A stretch of DNA of 64,000 bases, taken from G963663495 sp963663495 (lineage in GTDB: Bacteria; Bacteroidota; Rhodothermia; Rhodothermales; Bin80). Below are positions 57,138 through 64,000 of this stretch, in pieces. Where the stretch lies: assembly GCA_963663495.1 (NCBI GenBank), contig OY760427.1, positions 5,084,001 to 5,148,000 of the forward strand. Reading direction: 5' to 3'. The notes below the pieces were generated by a model. It searched no databases. It was not told the origin of the DNA and saw only the letters and a program-made list of their open reading frames with translations. A program made the translations under genes and the position numbers. Every line of letters starts with the position of its first letter. The first letter of the stretch is position 1.

Positions 57138-57880
57138 AGAAACCCTTTCTCCTGCCGACCCGCATCGTCGCGGTTGGCGTCCTTGCAGGAATCTGCACAG
57201 CGACGGCATTGGCTAGCTGGTGGCGGATATCAGAAAACCAGCATTGCCAGGAGATGCATTTTTCAGGCCTTGACCGTCTGGAAACAAACATCCTTGTGCG
57301 CATGGCCGAGGGCCTGACAAGTCCTACCATCGTTGCGGACCGCATCAGGCGCCATCCGTGGATACGCTGGGCGCAGGCCAAATGCACCTGGAATGCCCGA
57401 ATGCAAATCCATGTGGTGGAACGCCAGCCAGTACTGCGCGCTATGCCCCCGGGAAATGACTGGGGGTACTATCTGGACCAGGAAGGATTCCGCATGCCTG
57501 CAACGTACGCCGTTGATGTGCCCATCGTTCGTGGAGAAGAAGTAGAACCGTTTCACCCGCTACGTCCCATTGAGTCCGCGTTGGTCCGCAAGCTGGCACG
57601 CGCTGTCGCCAACGTGGAAAAACGCACCGATGCGCTGCTGTCTGAATTTGTCGTCGAGGGCGGGGAGGTGCGGCTCTATACGCCGGCCACCAGTGGTTTC
57701 GCATCAACAGAAGTCCGGCTCGGCCGCGAATACTTTGGTGAACGGATGGTGGTTCTGACAGCATTCTGGTTCCAGGCTATGCTTCTGCAGCCGAACATAG
57801 GCCTGGTTGACCTGCGCTTCCGCGAACAGGTGATTACCCGACCAGCCGCCCTTCAGAACAATGAACCCCTAACGCTATGA
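57134..57880 (+). CDS. ftsQ: Cell-division protein FtsQ
   Basis: 248 aa with a short basic cytosolic start, one transmembrane helix (about residues 10-29, IVAVGVLAGICTATALASWW), then a POTRA-like region (FSGLDRLETNILVRMAEG, IRRHPWIRWAQAKCTW, IHVVERQPVLRA) and the FtsQ beta domain (GYYLDQEGFRMP). It links FtsL/FtsB to the early divisome. The position between murC and ftsA supports the call. It overlaps ftsA by 4 bases. Confidence 0.9.
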   Translation: MKKPFLLPTRIVAVGVLAGICTATALASWWRISENQHCQEMHFSGLDRLETNILVRMAEGLTSPTIVADRIRRHPWIRWAQAKCTWNARMQIHVVERQPVLRAMPPGNDWGYYLDQEGFRMPATYAVDVPIVRGEEVEPFHPLRPIESALVRKLARAVANVEKRTDALLSEFVVEGGEVRLYTPATSGFASTEVRLGREYFGERMVVLTAFWFQAMLLQPNIGLVDLRFREQVITRPAALQNNEPLTL

Positions 57881-59169
57881 CAGAACGTATCGTAGTGGGC
57901 ATGGACATCGGTACGACGAAGGTGTGTACTGTCGTAGCAAAGGCCGATGAGTTAGGACGTATCAATATCATCGGCATGGGAATTGCCAAGTCCGATGGTA
58001 TTAACCGAGGCGTGGTGGTGAACATAAACCGCACTGTGGACGCAGTGCGGGAGGCCACCGCCGAAGCCGAGCGCTCCGCCTCCGTCACGGTTCAGAGTGT
58101 CGTAGCGGGCATCGCGGGGGATCATATACGAAGCCTGCAAAGCCGCGGGGTAGTGACAATCGTGAACCATGATCAACAGATCACTCAGCGGGATTTGCGC
58201 CGGCTGCTGGAAGATACCACGCATGTAGCCCTGCCTGCCGACCAGGAAATTCTCCACGTACTACCGCAGGAGTACATCGTAGACGGGCAGGACGGTGTGA
58301 CCGATCCGGTGGGTATGAGCGGCGTCCGCCTGGAGGCCAATGTGCATATCATCACCGGCCTCGTTACGGCTGCCAAGAACATCTACCGCTGCATTGAACG
58401 GGCGGGTTACCAGGTAGTCGATATCGTGCTTGAGCCGCTGGCGTCATCGTTCGCCGTCCTGCACGGGGATGAGAAAGAGATCGGCGTTGCCCTCATTGAT
58501 ATAGGAGGCGGAACCACGGATATCGCCGTGTTTGAAGACGGCACGATTCGGCACGCGGCCGTCATTGCCGTGGCCGGCAACAAAGTCACGGACGATCTGC
58601 GCCGCGGCCTGGGAGTCCGCAATGAGGATGCGGAGCAGTTGAAACAGCAGTTTGGTAGCGCACTCGCGGAAATAGTGGAGGAACCGGAGGATATCCTGAT
58701 CCCGGGCATTGGCGGCAGAAGCGAAAAAAGAATCGCACGGTCGGCGTTGGCGCAGATCATCCAACCCCGTATGGAGGAGATTCTTGAGTTTGCCGTCAAC
58801 GAAATCCGGCTTAGCGGATACCGCAATAGGCTTGCAGCGGGCGCCGTGCTAACGGGCGGCGGATCACTAACCGAGGCAACCGCCGCCCTCGGTGCCGAAG
58901 TACTGGGAATGGAAGCCCGCGTCGGATACCCCACAGGTATCGCGGGCGGGCTGGTAGACGAAGTAACAAATCCCAAGTACGCTACGGCAGTAGGACTCGT
59001 CTTGTATGCGCTGCAGCCTCGCATTCTAGGGGCAGCACCGATAGAAGGCCACGACCCCAATCGCTCAAGATCAGGAGCCATTATAACGAGACAAGATCAG
59101 ACGGACCACAGTACTAACCTCATGCAACGGATTGCCGGCCGCATGAGAGATTGGTTCAACGAATTTTAG
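57877..59169 (+). CDS. ftsA: Cell-division ATPase FtsA
   Basis: 430 aa actin-like protein that tethers FtsZ to the membrane. Phosphate 1 motif GMDIGTTKVCTVVAK at the N-terminus, the SHS2 (1C) region around EYIVDGQDGVTDPVGM, phosphate 2 motif LIDIGGGTTDIAVFEDG, adenosine motif VLTGGGSLTEA, and a C-terminal amphipathic helix (LMQRIAGRMRDWFNEF) for membrane binding. It lies 25 bases before ftsZ. Confidence 0.96.
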   Translation: MTERIVVGMDIGTTKVCTVVAKADELGRINIIGMGIAKSDGINRGVVVNINRTVDAVREATAEAERSASVTVQSVVAGIAGDHIRSLQSRGVVTIVNHDQQITQRDLRRLLEDTTHVALPADQEILHVLPQEYIVDGQDGVTDPVGMSGVRLEANVHIITGLVTAAKNIYRCIERAGYQVVDIVLEPLASSFAVLHGDEKEIGVALIDIGGGTTDIAVFEDGTIRHAAVIAVAGNKVTDDLRRGLGVRNEDAEQLKQQFGSALAEIVEEPEDILIPGIGGRSEKRIARSALAQIIQPRMEEILEFAVNEIRLSGYRNRLAAGAVLTGGGSLTEATAALGAEVLGMEARVGYPTGIAGGLVDEVTNPKYATAVGLVLYALQPRILGAAPIEGHDPNRSRSGAIITRQDQTDHSTNLMQRIAGRMRDWFNEF

Positions 59170-59194
59170 CCGCCACAGCTCAAAGACAAGTACC

Positions 59195-60463
59195 ATGACT
59201 ACAGACCATCAATTACAAGCTGAACTGCCCATCACACCGCTTGACGACGAGCCAACGGAGCCACGCGAAGCGTCCGACTACGCATTCGAGCACGACAGCC
59301 TGGTTGCTGCCAAACTTGCTGTCGTCGGTGTTGGTGGAGGCGGAGGAAACGCCGTCAACAACATGATTGGACAGGGAATTACCGGCGTGGATTTCATTGC
59401 AGTCAACACGGACGCACAGGCCCTGGCAAGCAACCTTGCACTTATAAAAGTTCAGGCCGGACGCAAGCTGACGAAGGGGCTCGGAACGGGGGCGCGACCC
59501 GCTGTCGGCGCGGAGGCCGTAGAGGAGGATGTTGACATAGTCAAGGCCAAGCTGAAGGGGTACGATATGGTCTTCATCACGGCCGGCATGGGCGGCGGAA
59601 CAGGTACGGGTGGCGCCCCGGTATTGGCAAGTGTGGCACGCAACTTGGGAATCCTCACCGTCGCGATCGTTACTGAGCCGTTTGTGTGCGAAGGTCGCAG
59701 GAGAGCTAAAATGGCTTCGGAAGGGATCACCAAGCTGCGAGAGCATGTTGATACAATGGTAGTGATACCCAATGAGCGCTTGCTTGACATATCGGACGAG
59801 GCCACCAGTCTGGTTGATGCATTCCGGTGCGCGGACAATGTCTTGTACAGTGCTACGCGGGGGATTGCAGACCTGATCACCGTGCATGGCCTGATCAACC
59901 TTGACTTTGCCGATGTTCGTACGACCATGCGCGACGGAGGTACCGCTCTCATGGGATCAGCCATAGCAACAGGTGACAGTAGGGCGGAAAATGCGGCGAT
60001 GGAAGCCATAACAAGCCCCCTTCTTGATGGGCTGTCTATTGCGGGCGCACGGAATGTCCTGGTCAATATCACCGCCGGTACCTCGCTCGGAATACGTGAA
60101 GCAACCGCAGCCACCAGTATCATTCAGCAAGAGGCGGGAGACGATGTTGAGGTGATATTTGGCACCGTGATTGATGACTCCATGGGCGACAACCTACGGG
60201 TAACCGTCATTGCCACAGGATTCAGTAAGGGGCGTCCGAGCCGGACAACACGCAGAACCGTTCCTCTACGAGATGCCGTGTACAACTACAAGGGAGAAGC
60301 AAGCCTCAAGGTGCTAGATACGCCTGCGTACGAAAGACGGCGGACGAAACCTACCGAGGCACCAACCGAGGAGGCGCAGCCACGCGTAACGAGAGATAAG
60401 CATGAGCCCTCACCGCCGAGGGTCAGGGATGCGCCAGCCTTCTTGCGGCGCATGCTTGACTGA
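59195..60463 (+). CDS. ftsZ: Cell-division GTPase FtsZ
   Basis: 422 aa tubulin homologue forming the Z-ring. It has an acidic N-terminal extension of about 38 residues, then VGGGGGNAVNNMI, VNTDAQAL, the GTP-binding tubulin signature GMGGGTGTGGAP (about 131-142), PNERLLDI, the T7 loop NLDFADVRTTM and a GDS.AENA loop. A charged linker leads to the C-terminal peptide DAPAFLRRMLD, the AFLRR-type tail of Bacteroidota FtsZ, which binds FtsA. Confidence 0.97.
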   Translation: MTTDHQLQAELPITPLDDEPTEPREASDYAFEHDSLVAAKLAVVGVGGGGGNAVNNMIGQGITGVDFIAVNTDAQALASNLALIKVQAGRKLTKGLGTGARPAVGAEAVEEDVDIVKAKLKGYDMVFITAGMGGGTGTGGAPVLASVARNLGILTVAIVTEPFVCEGRRRAKMASEGITKLREHVDTMVVIPNERLLDISDEATSLVDAFRCADNVLYSATRGIADLITVHGLINLDFADVRTTMRDGGTALMGSAIATGDSRAENAAMEAITSPLLDGLSIAGARNVLVNITAGTSLGIREATAATSIIQQEAGDDVEVIFGTVIDDSMGDNLRVTVIATGFSKGRPSRTTRRTVPLRDAVYNYKGEASLKVLDTPAYERRRTKPTEAPTEEAQPRVTRDKHEPSPPRVRDAPAFLRRMLD

Positions 60464-60556
60464 TTATATGACCGACCAAATGGAAACCTGCACATAGATA
60501 CAGTAGTACCCTGTGGTCTTTTATTAAACGGATAATACGCACTATCGTAGTCTCGA

Positions 60557-60820
60557 ATGCCCCAACATAAGTCAGCAGCCAAGCGCGTTCGCCAGAATGC
60601 CAAACGCCGGCTGCGCAACAGGTACCATCGGAGCCAAGTCCGCACCATGGTCAGAAAGCTCCGTACCACTTACAATGCGGAAGAGGCACAAGCGCTCTTT
60701 CCCCCTGTGCAGGCGATGATAGATCGCCTTGCTGCAAAAGGTATCCTGCACCCCAACAAGGCTGCGAACTACAAAAGGGTGCTGGCCCGGCATGTTCGGG
60801 AGTTGACGCAAACAAACTGA
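60557..60820 (+). CDS. rpsT: 30S ribosomal protein S20
   Basis: 87 aa, very basic and helical, with the S20 pattern: MPQHKSAAKRVRQNAKRRLRN at the start, a central helix, and HPNKAANYKRVLARHV near the end. S20 binds the 5' domain of 16S rRNA. It stands alone after ftsZ with a 93-base gap holding A+T-rich TTTTATTAAACGGATAATACG, a possible promoter. Translation start at 60557 is fixed by the conserved N-terminus. Confidence 0.95.
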   Translation: MPQHKSAAKRVRQNAKRRLRNRYHRSQVRTMVRKLRTTYNAEEAQALFPPVQAMIDRLAAKGILHPNKAANYKRVLARHVRELTQTN

Positions 60821-60910
60821 CGTTCGCTCACTGACTCCGGCTCACATACCTATTATGAAGCAGTCTGGAAATGCATAATGCCCGCATCTTACCACCAAAC
60901 CCAGTATCCC

Positions 60911-62458
60911 ATGCTACGCAGGCTTTCTATAGTCACCCTCTTGGTCATCGCCGGAGGGTTGATGCTTACGGAAACAACGAGAGCACAGCATGTGCGCCCC
61001 GAAGGCACCTTCTTTATCAAGCCTTCAATTGGTGTTTCCACGTACCTAGGCGACAATGAAGCATCGCCATTGAACTTTAATGGCGATGGTCTTGGCGTCG
61101 CGTTTCCCTGGCTGATCGGGGCAGAAGTCGGCTATCAAACATCGGTACCATTCTCCATAAGCGGGGCCTTGATTATTGCAGATTACCCGGTCATCACACA
61201 GCACCACCCGCCGCCCCACCGCACCGACGCATCTGTAGCGGATGACCCGTCTGTTCGTACGTCCATCAGAGCCATGGGACGCTATACCTTCGCAGGTCCC
61301 GAAGATCGCTCGGCGCTCTACCTGAATCTGGGTCTCGTTTACTCGTTCGGAACTGTGACCCAGAACGAACCGCCTTCGTTTTCTCGGACGGAGAGTGGAA
61401 GTGCATTTGGTCCGGTCGTAGGCGCCGGATTGGACGTTACGCTAAATCTCCGGACATCGTTTTTTGCGGAGTATAATGCAGGCATCCACTTTAATGACGA
61501 TGCATTGGATGGTAGGGCAGATGTTGCCTTTGGCGGAATAGATGTCTTGGGTGGCTTTGGTTTTGGACTCAAGTACAATATGAAAGCGGCGGTCACACCG
61601 CCCAAGGAACTTATGGCGACATGTCCATCGGAACCGGCTATTGCTGGCCAGCCGGCAGCCTTCAGTACCGTATTGAACCGGGGCATTACCCAACCGGTTG
61701 AAGTGATGTGGAACTTCGGTGACGACAACAGTGCTTCCGGTATGGAAGTGATGCATACCTTCACGGTTGGCGGGGTGTACAGCGTTACCTACACGGCTTC
61801 GAATGTGGCCGGCGAGTCAACATCGACGCCCTGCCAGGTTACTGTCCAGGTACCGGCCGAGATTGTCGCTACTACGGCCAGCCGCAACTCGGTAAGCATT
61901 TGCGATACGGACCCATCCATTACCTTCAGCGCCAATGTTCGCGGAGATTCCCCCATGACGTACAGTTGGGACTTCGGCGATGGCAACACAAGCGACGAGC
62001 CTAACCCGAGCCACGCCTATGGGGAAATGGGCACCTATCAGGTCACACTGATGCTGATGAATGTTGCCGGGACAGACGAGTCCACGATTGAGATCGTTGT
62101 TACGGACGAGGATTGCTTTAACTGCGACATCTCAACCATGAACCCGGTGTTCTTCGAACATAACTCGTCCGTCCTTACCCCCGAAGGACTGGAAGAGCTC
62201 GCTGAAAATCTTGAAATCCTGCAGAATTGCGTTTTCCCGGCCCGCATAGAAGGCCATGCAGCATTTAACGAGCGCAACCGATTGGGGCTGTCTGAAGATC
62301 GCGCCCGCGCCGTGATGCAGTACTATGTTGACAACGGCATTGATGGTGCCCGCCTGAGCATGGTAGGCTTAGGATCAACCGCGCAGACAACCAAGAAGAG
62401 CGGCGCCAGCGAGTTCCGTCGCGTGGATACCATCCCAGTCGTCGGGGACGGTATGTAG
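60911..62458 (+). CDS. Outer-membrane beta-barrel protein with two PKD domains and an OmpA-like peptidoglycan-binding domain
   Basis: 515 aa from MLRRLSIV, which gives a clean signal peptide (cut near TTRAQ-H); an ATG at 60878 would add 11 residues. Residues about 30-230 form an outer-membrane barrel of OmpA type (GTFFIKPSIGVSTYLGDN, LYLNLGLVYSFGT). Two PKD domains follow (VMWNFGDDNSASG with VYSVTYTASN; YSWDFGDGNTSDEPNPSHAYGEMGTYQVTL). The C-terminal OmpA-like domain (VFFEHNSSVLTPEGLEELAENL, IEGHAAFNERNRLGLSEDRARAV) binds peptidoglycan, anchoring the outer membrane. It is probably an abundant envelope-stabilising protein. Confidence 0.85.
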   Translation: MLRRLSIVTLLVIAGGLMLTETTRAQHVRPEGTFFIKPSIGVSTYLGDNEASPLNFNGDGLGVAFPWLIGAEVGYQTSVPFSISGALIIADYPVITQHHPPPHRTDASVADDPSVRTSIRAMGRYTFAGPEDRSALYLNLGLVYSFGTVTQNEPPSFSRTESGSAFGPVVGAGLDVTLNLRTSFFAEYNAGIHFNDDALDGRADVAFGGIDVLGGFGFGLKYNMKAAVTPPKELMATCPSEPAIAGQPAAFSTVLNRGITQPVEVMWNFGDDNSASGMEVMHTFTVGGVYSVTYTASNVAGESTSTPCQVTVQVPAEIVATTASRNSVSICDTDPSITFSANVRGDSPMTYSWDFGDGNTSDEPNPSHAYGEMGTYQVTLMLMNVAGTDESTIEIVVTDEDCFNCDISTMNPVFFEHNSSVLTPEGLEELAENLEILQNCVFPARIEGHAAFNERNRLGLSEDRARAVMQYYVDNGIDGARLSMVGLGSTAQTTKKSGASEFRRVDTIPVVGDGM

Positions 62459-62468
62459 TACACCGCAG

Positions 62469-62506
62469 CCCCCCCGAGTTCTGCCTGCAGGTAGAACTCG
62501 GGGGGG
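62469..62506 (+). terminator. Strong hairpin terminator after the OmpA/PKD gene
   Basis: A perfect 14-bp stem (CCCCCCCGAGTTCT, 62469-62482, paired with AGAACTCGGGGGGG, 62493-62506) with a 10-base loop, starting 10 bases after the stop codon. No T run follows, which is common for terminators in Bacteroidota-type genomes. Confidence 0.8.
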
Positions 62507-62538
62507 CGTATGGTTGCGGAGCTCCCTGGGCGTTTAAA

Positions 62539-63645
62539 GGGAGTTATATAGCTGACTGCCCACGCGTTAAATTGTTGAAATAATAGCAGTTTGGTCGCGA
62601 ATAGCGGGAACCGACTATACCGAAAATGGGTACCATCCCGTGATAGATTGATGACCTAACTAAATGCCTTCAAAGAAAAGAAACAACAGAAACACCAATG
62701 GCCCTGGACGGGCTGATCGTGAAGGAGTGTCCTTGATCAAGCTAACCAAAATGTTTCCAGACGACCCATCAGCCGAAGCATGGTTCGCAGTGAAGCGTTG
62801 GGGCGACACTCCTGTTTGCCCGCACTGTGCGTCTAAGAACGTACAGTCTGGCGCCAGACATCCTAGCATGCCTTATCGTCGCCGTAGTTGCCGTAAACGA
62901 TTCAGTGTCCGCATAGGGACTGTAATGCAGGACTCGAAACTGGGATACCAGGTATGGGCATTAGCCATTTACATCATGACTACCAGTATCAAGGGCGTAT
63001 CCAGCATGAAGCTGCATCGTGACCTTGGCATAACCCAGACGACAGCGTGGCATCTGGCCCACCGTATTCGACAATCATGGAATGGAGAGCATGCACTATT
63101 TGCCGGTCCGGTAGAGGTTGACGAAGCCTACTTCGGTGGCAAGGAAAAGAACAAGCACGCCAGCAAGAAGCTGAAAGCAGGCCGTGGGCCAGTAGGTAAG
63201 AAAGCCGTTGTAGGAGTCCGTGATCGTGTCACCAATAGCATTTCTGCCCAGGTAGTAGAAAACATAGACGGACAGACGCTCAATGCGTTTGTGGATACCC
63301 ATGTCTCGGAAGACACCGAGGTCTATACGGATGGCACGTCAGCATACCGGGGCCGCAACAACCACGCCTACGTACGTCACGCTGTTGGCGAATACGTTCG
63401 TGAGCAGGTCCATACCAATGGCGTAGAGAGCTTCTGGTCTTTGCTGAAGCGTGGGTACTACGGAACGTACCACCACATGAGCAAGAAACACCTACAGCGG
63501 TACGTGAACGAATTTGCAGGGCGACACAATGCACGCGACTACGACACAGCGGAGCAAATGACAATAATTGCTCAAGGACTGGTCGGTAAACGGCTCATGT
63601 ACAAATCCCTCATTTCATAGCTAAACGTAAGCGGTAACGTATCAA
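62539..63645 (+). mobile_element. IS1595-family insertion sequence, right end not found
   Basis: The left end GGGAGTTATATAGCTGACTG at 62539 closely matches the left end of the tnpB-carrying element at 925. An intact transposase follows. No inverted ATATAACTCCC-type end or repeat of the left flank (CGTTTAAA) is seen before 64000. The right end is therefore lost, or lies beyond the window with the methyltransferase remnant inside the element. The right limit given is only where methyltransferase-like sequence starts. Confidence 0.65.
62664..63620 (+). CDS. IS1595-family transposase (ISXO2-like DDE)
   Basis: 318 aa, the usual family length. The N-terminus has a zinc-ribbon (CPHCASKNVQSG ... YRRRSCRKRFSVRIGTVM), a helix-turn-helix-like part (MKLHRDLGITQTTAWHLAHRIR) and a DDE core: VEVDEAYFGGKE, VYTDGTSAYRG, and VHTNGVESFWSLLKRGYYGTYHHMS with the final Glu. 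All catalytic residues are present, so it is probably active. Its end sequence is shared with the tnpB elements, making it a candidate to move them in trans. Confidence 0.93.
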   Translation: MPSKKRNNRNTNGPGRADREGVSLIKLTKMFPDDPSAEAWFAVKRWGDTPVCPHCASKNVQSGARHPSMPYRRRSCRKRFSVRIGTVMQDSKLGYQVWALAIYIMTTSIKGVSSMKLHRDLGITQTTAWHLAHRIRQSWNGEHALFAGPVEVDEAYFGGKEKNKHASKKLKAGRGPVGKKAVVGVRDRVTNSISAQVVENIDGQTLNAFVDTHVSEDTEVYTDGTSAYRGRNNHAYVRHAVGEYVREQVHTNGVESFWSLLKRGYYGTYHHMSKKHLQRYVNEFAGRHNARDYDTAEQMTIIAQGLVGKRLMYKSLIS

Positions 63646-63647
63646 GC

Positions 63648-63869
63648 CATCCGTACTCATGCGCACTCCGGGCATCGGCCGGCTACCACTACTTGCTCGT
63701 GGACGAAGAACGGAGACTAACGGGCCGCGCAATACTGCGCCTGCAAGGCTTCCCCGACCGCTACGAGATTGACAGTCCGATAACGACCGTCAGACGGCTT
63801 ACTGGCAACGCCGTACCCATTCCGGTGGTCAGGGCCGTTATGCGCCAGCTTTTCCATGTCTGTGCTTGA
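63648..63869 (+). pseudogene. C-terminal remnant of a cytosine-5 DNA methyltransferase
   Basis: The frame lies in phase with, and just after, the transposase stop and has no start of its own. It reads SAGYHYLLVDEERRLTG, then RAILRLQGFPDRYEI and VRRLTGNAVPIPVVRAV. LTGREILRLQGFP and QVGNAVP are the conserved C-terminal motifs (IX-X) of Dcm-type enzymes; here the Q is replaced by R or L. The catalytic PCQ region and target-recognition domain are missing. It is a remnant next to the IS1595 transposase. Confidence 0.7.
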
Positions 63870-64000
63870 TGGCCCGCGTCTCATGGGTTCGTCCGGTGCG
63901 CTTCGTGGCCCGTACCGGGGTCCGCCCAGTACTTCCGCATTGTCAAGAGCGTCCCGATATAAGCCAAGGAATCGGTCCTGAAGTTGATCGACTGTCGTGA
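63870..64000. other. Window end, nothing recognised
   Basis: On the minus strand a frame runs open from 64000 to a stop near 63718, antisense to the methyltransferase remnant. It has no start in the window and no motif I recognise. It could be the end of a neighbouring gene but is not supported further. Confidence 0.3.

Noticed and set aside
63718..64000. Minus-strand open frame at the window end
   Set aside because: It has no start in the window and no recognisable motif, and it is antisense to clear methyltransferase motifs; too little evidence to call a gene.

Overview
The window looks like a chromosomal piece of a Bacteroidota-lineage bacterium, most likely Rhodothermota/Rhodothermia-like. 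The reasons are a division and cell-wall (dcw) cluster in the order mraZ-rsmH-ftsL-ftsI-murE-mraY-murD-ftsW-murG-murC-ftsQ-ftsA-ftsZ with no murF, mostly absent Shine-Dalgarno sites, an FtsZ ending in an AFLRR-type tail, and an OmpA/PKD outer-membrane protein. That makes it a Gram-negative cell with meso-DAP peptidoglycan. The many insertion sequences (IS1595-, IS256-, ISNCY- and IS1380-type, plus tnpB) and the giant adhesin-like genes suggest a host- or particle-associated lifestyle; this last point is inference.

Layout. (1) 1-591: the 3' end of a caspase-like/C13-type protein gene. (2) 917-6317: nested mobile DNA. A terminal-inverted-repeat element with an 8-bp target duplication carries tnpB, and is itself split by a 3.9-kb IS256-like element. 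The inner element encodes an IS256 transposase plus a second, catalytically degenerate transposase paralogue. (3) 6438-45071: an array of five giant genes in one orientation. They encode exported Calx-beta-repeat proteins with an autotransporter-like outer-membrane beta-barrel of about 320 residues at the C-terminus. Their lengths are 1504, 2248, 1679, 2209 and 2210 aa. Between them lie repeated leader and trailer sequences and live or decayed IS copies (tnpB element, ISNCY, IS1380). (4) 45545-60820: the compact dcw operon, with MraZ boxes in front of mraZ, followed by rpsT. (5) 60911-62506: an OmpA/PKD protein gene and a strong hairpin terminator. (6) 62539-64000: an IS1595-family element abutting a broken cytosine-5 DNA methyltransferase gene.

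The most interesting part is the giant-gene array. Paralogues 4 and 5 and their flanks are a tandem duplication with a 7,231-bp period. The later ISNCY insertion (1,908 bp plus a 6-bp target duplication) accounts exactly for the larger offset of 9,145 bp. Paralogue 3 is shorter than paralogue 4 by exactly 530 residues, which is five 106-residue repeats, and its single remaining repeat is a chimera. Near-identical paralogues 4 and 5 differ in a tight cluster of amino-acid-changing patches near residues 318-440. Paralogue 5 switches to a paralogue 1/2-like barrel sequence at its end. Together this looks like a recombining, diversifying family of surface proteins.

The dcw genes work as one pathway. 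MurE, MurD and MurC build the UDP-MurNAc peptide, MraY and MurG make lipid I and lipid II, FtsW and FtsI polymerise and cross-link septal peptidoglycan, and FtsL, FtsQ, FtsA and FtsZ form the divisome. RsmH modifies 16S rRNA and MraZ probably autoregulates the operon. Most junctions are ATGA-type or longer overlaps, so translation is probably coupled.
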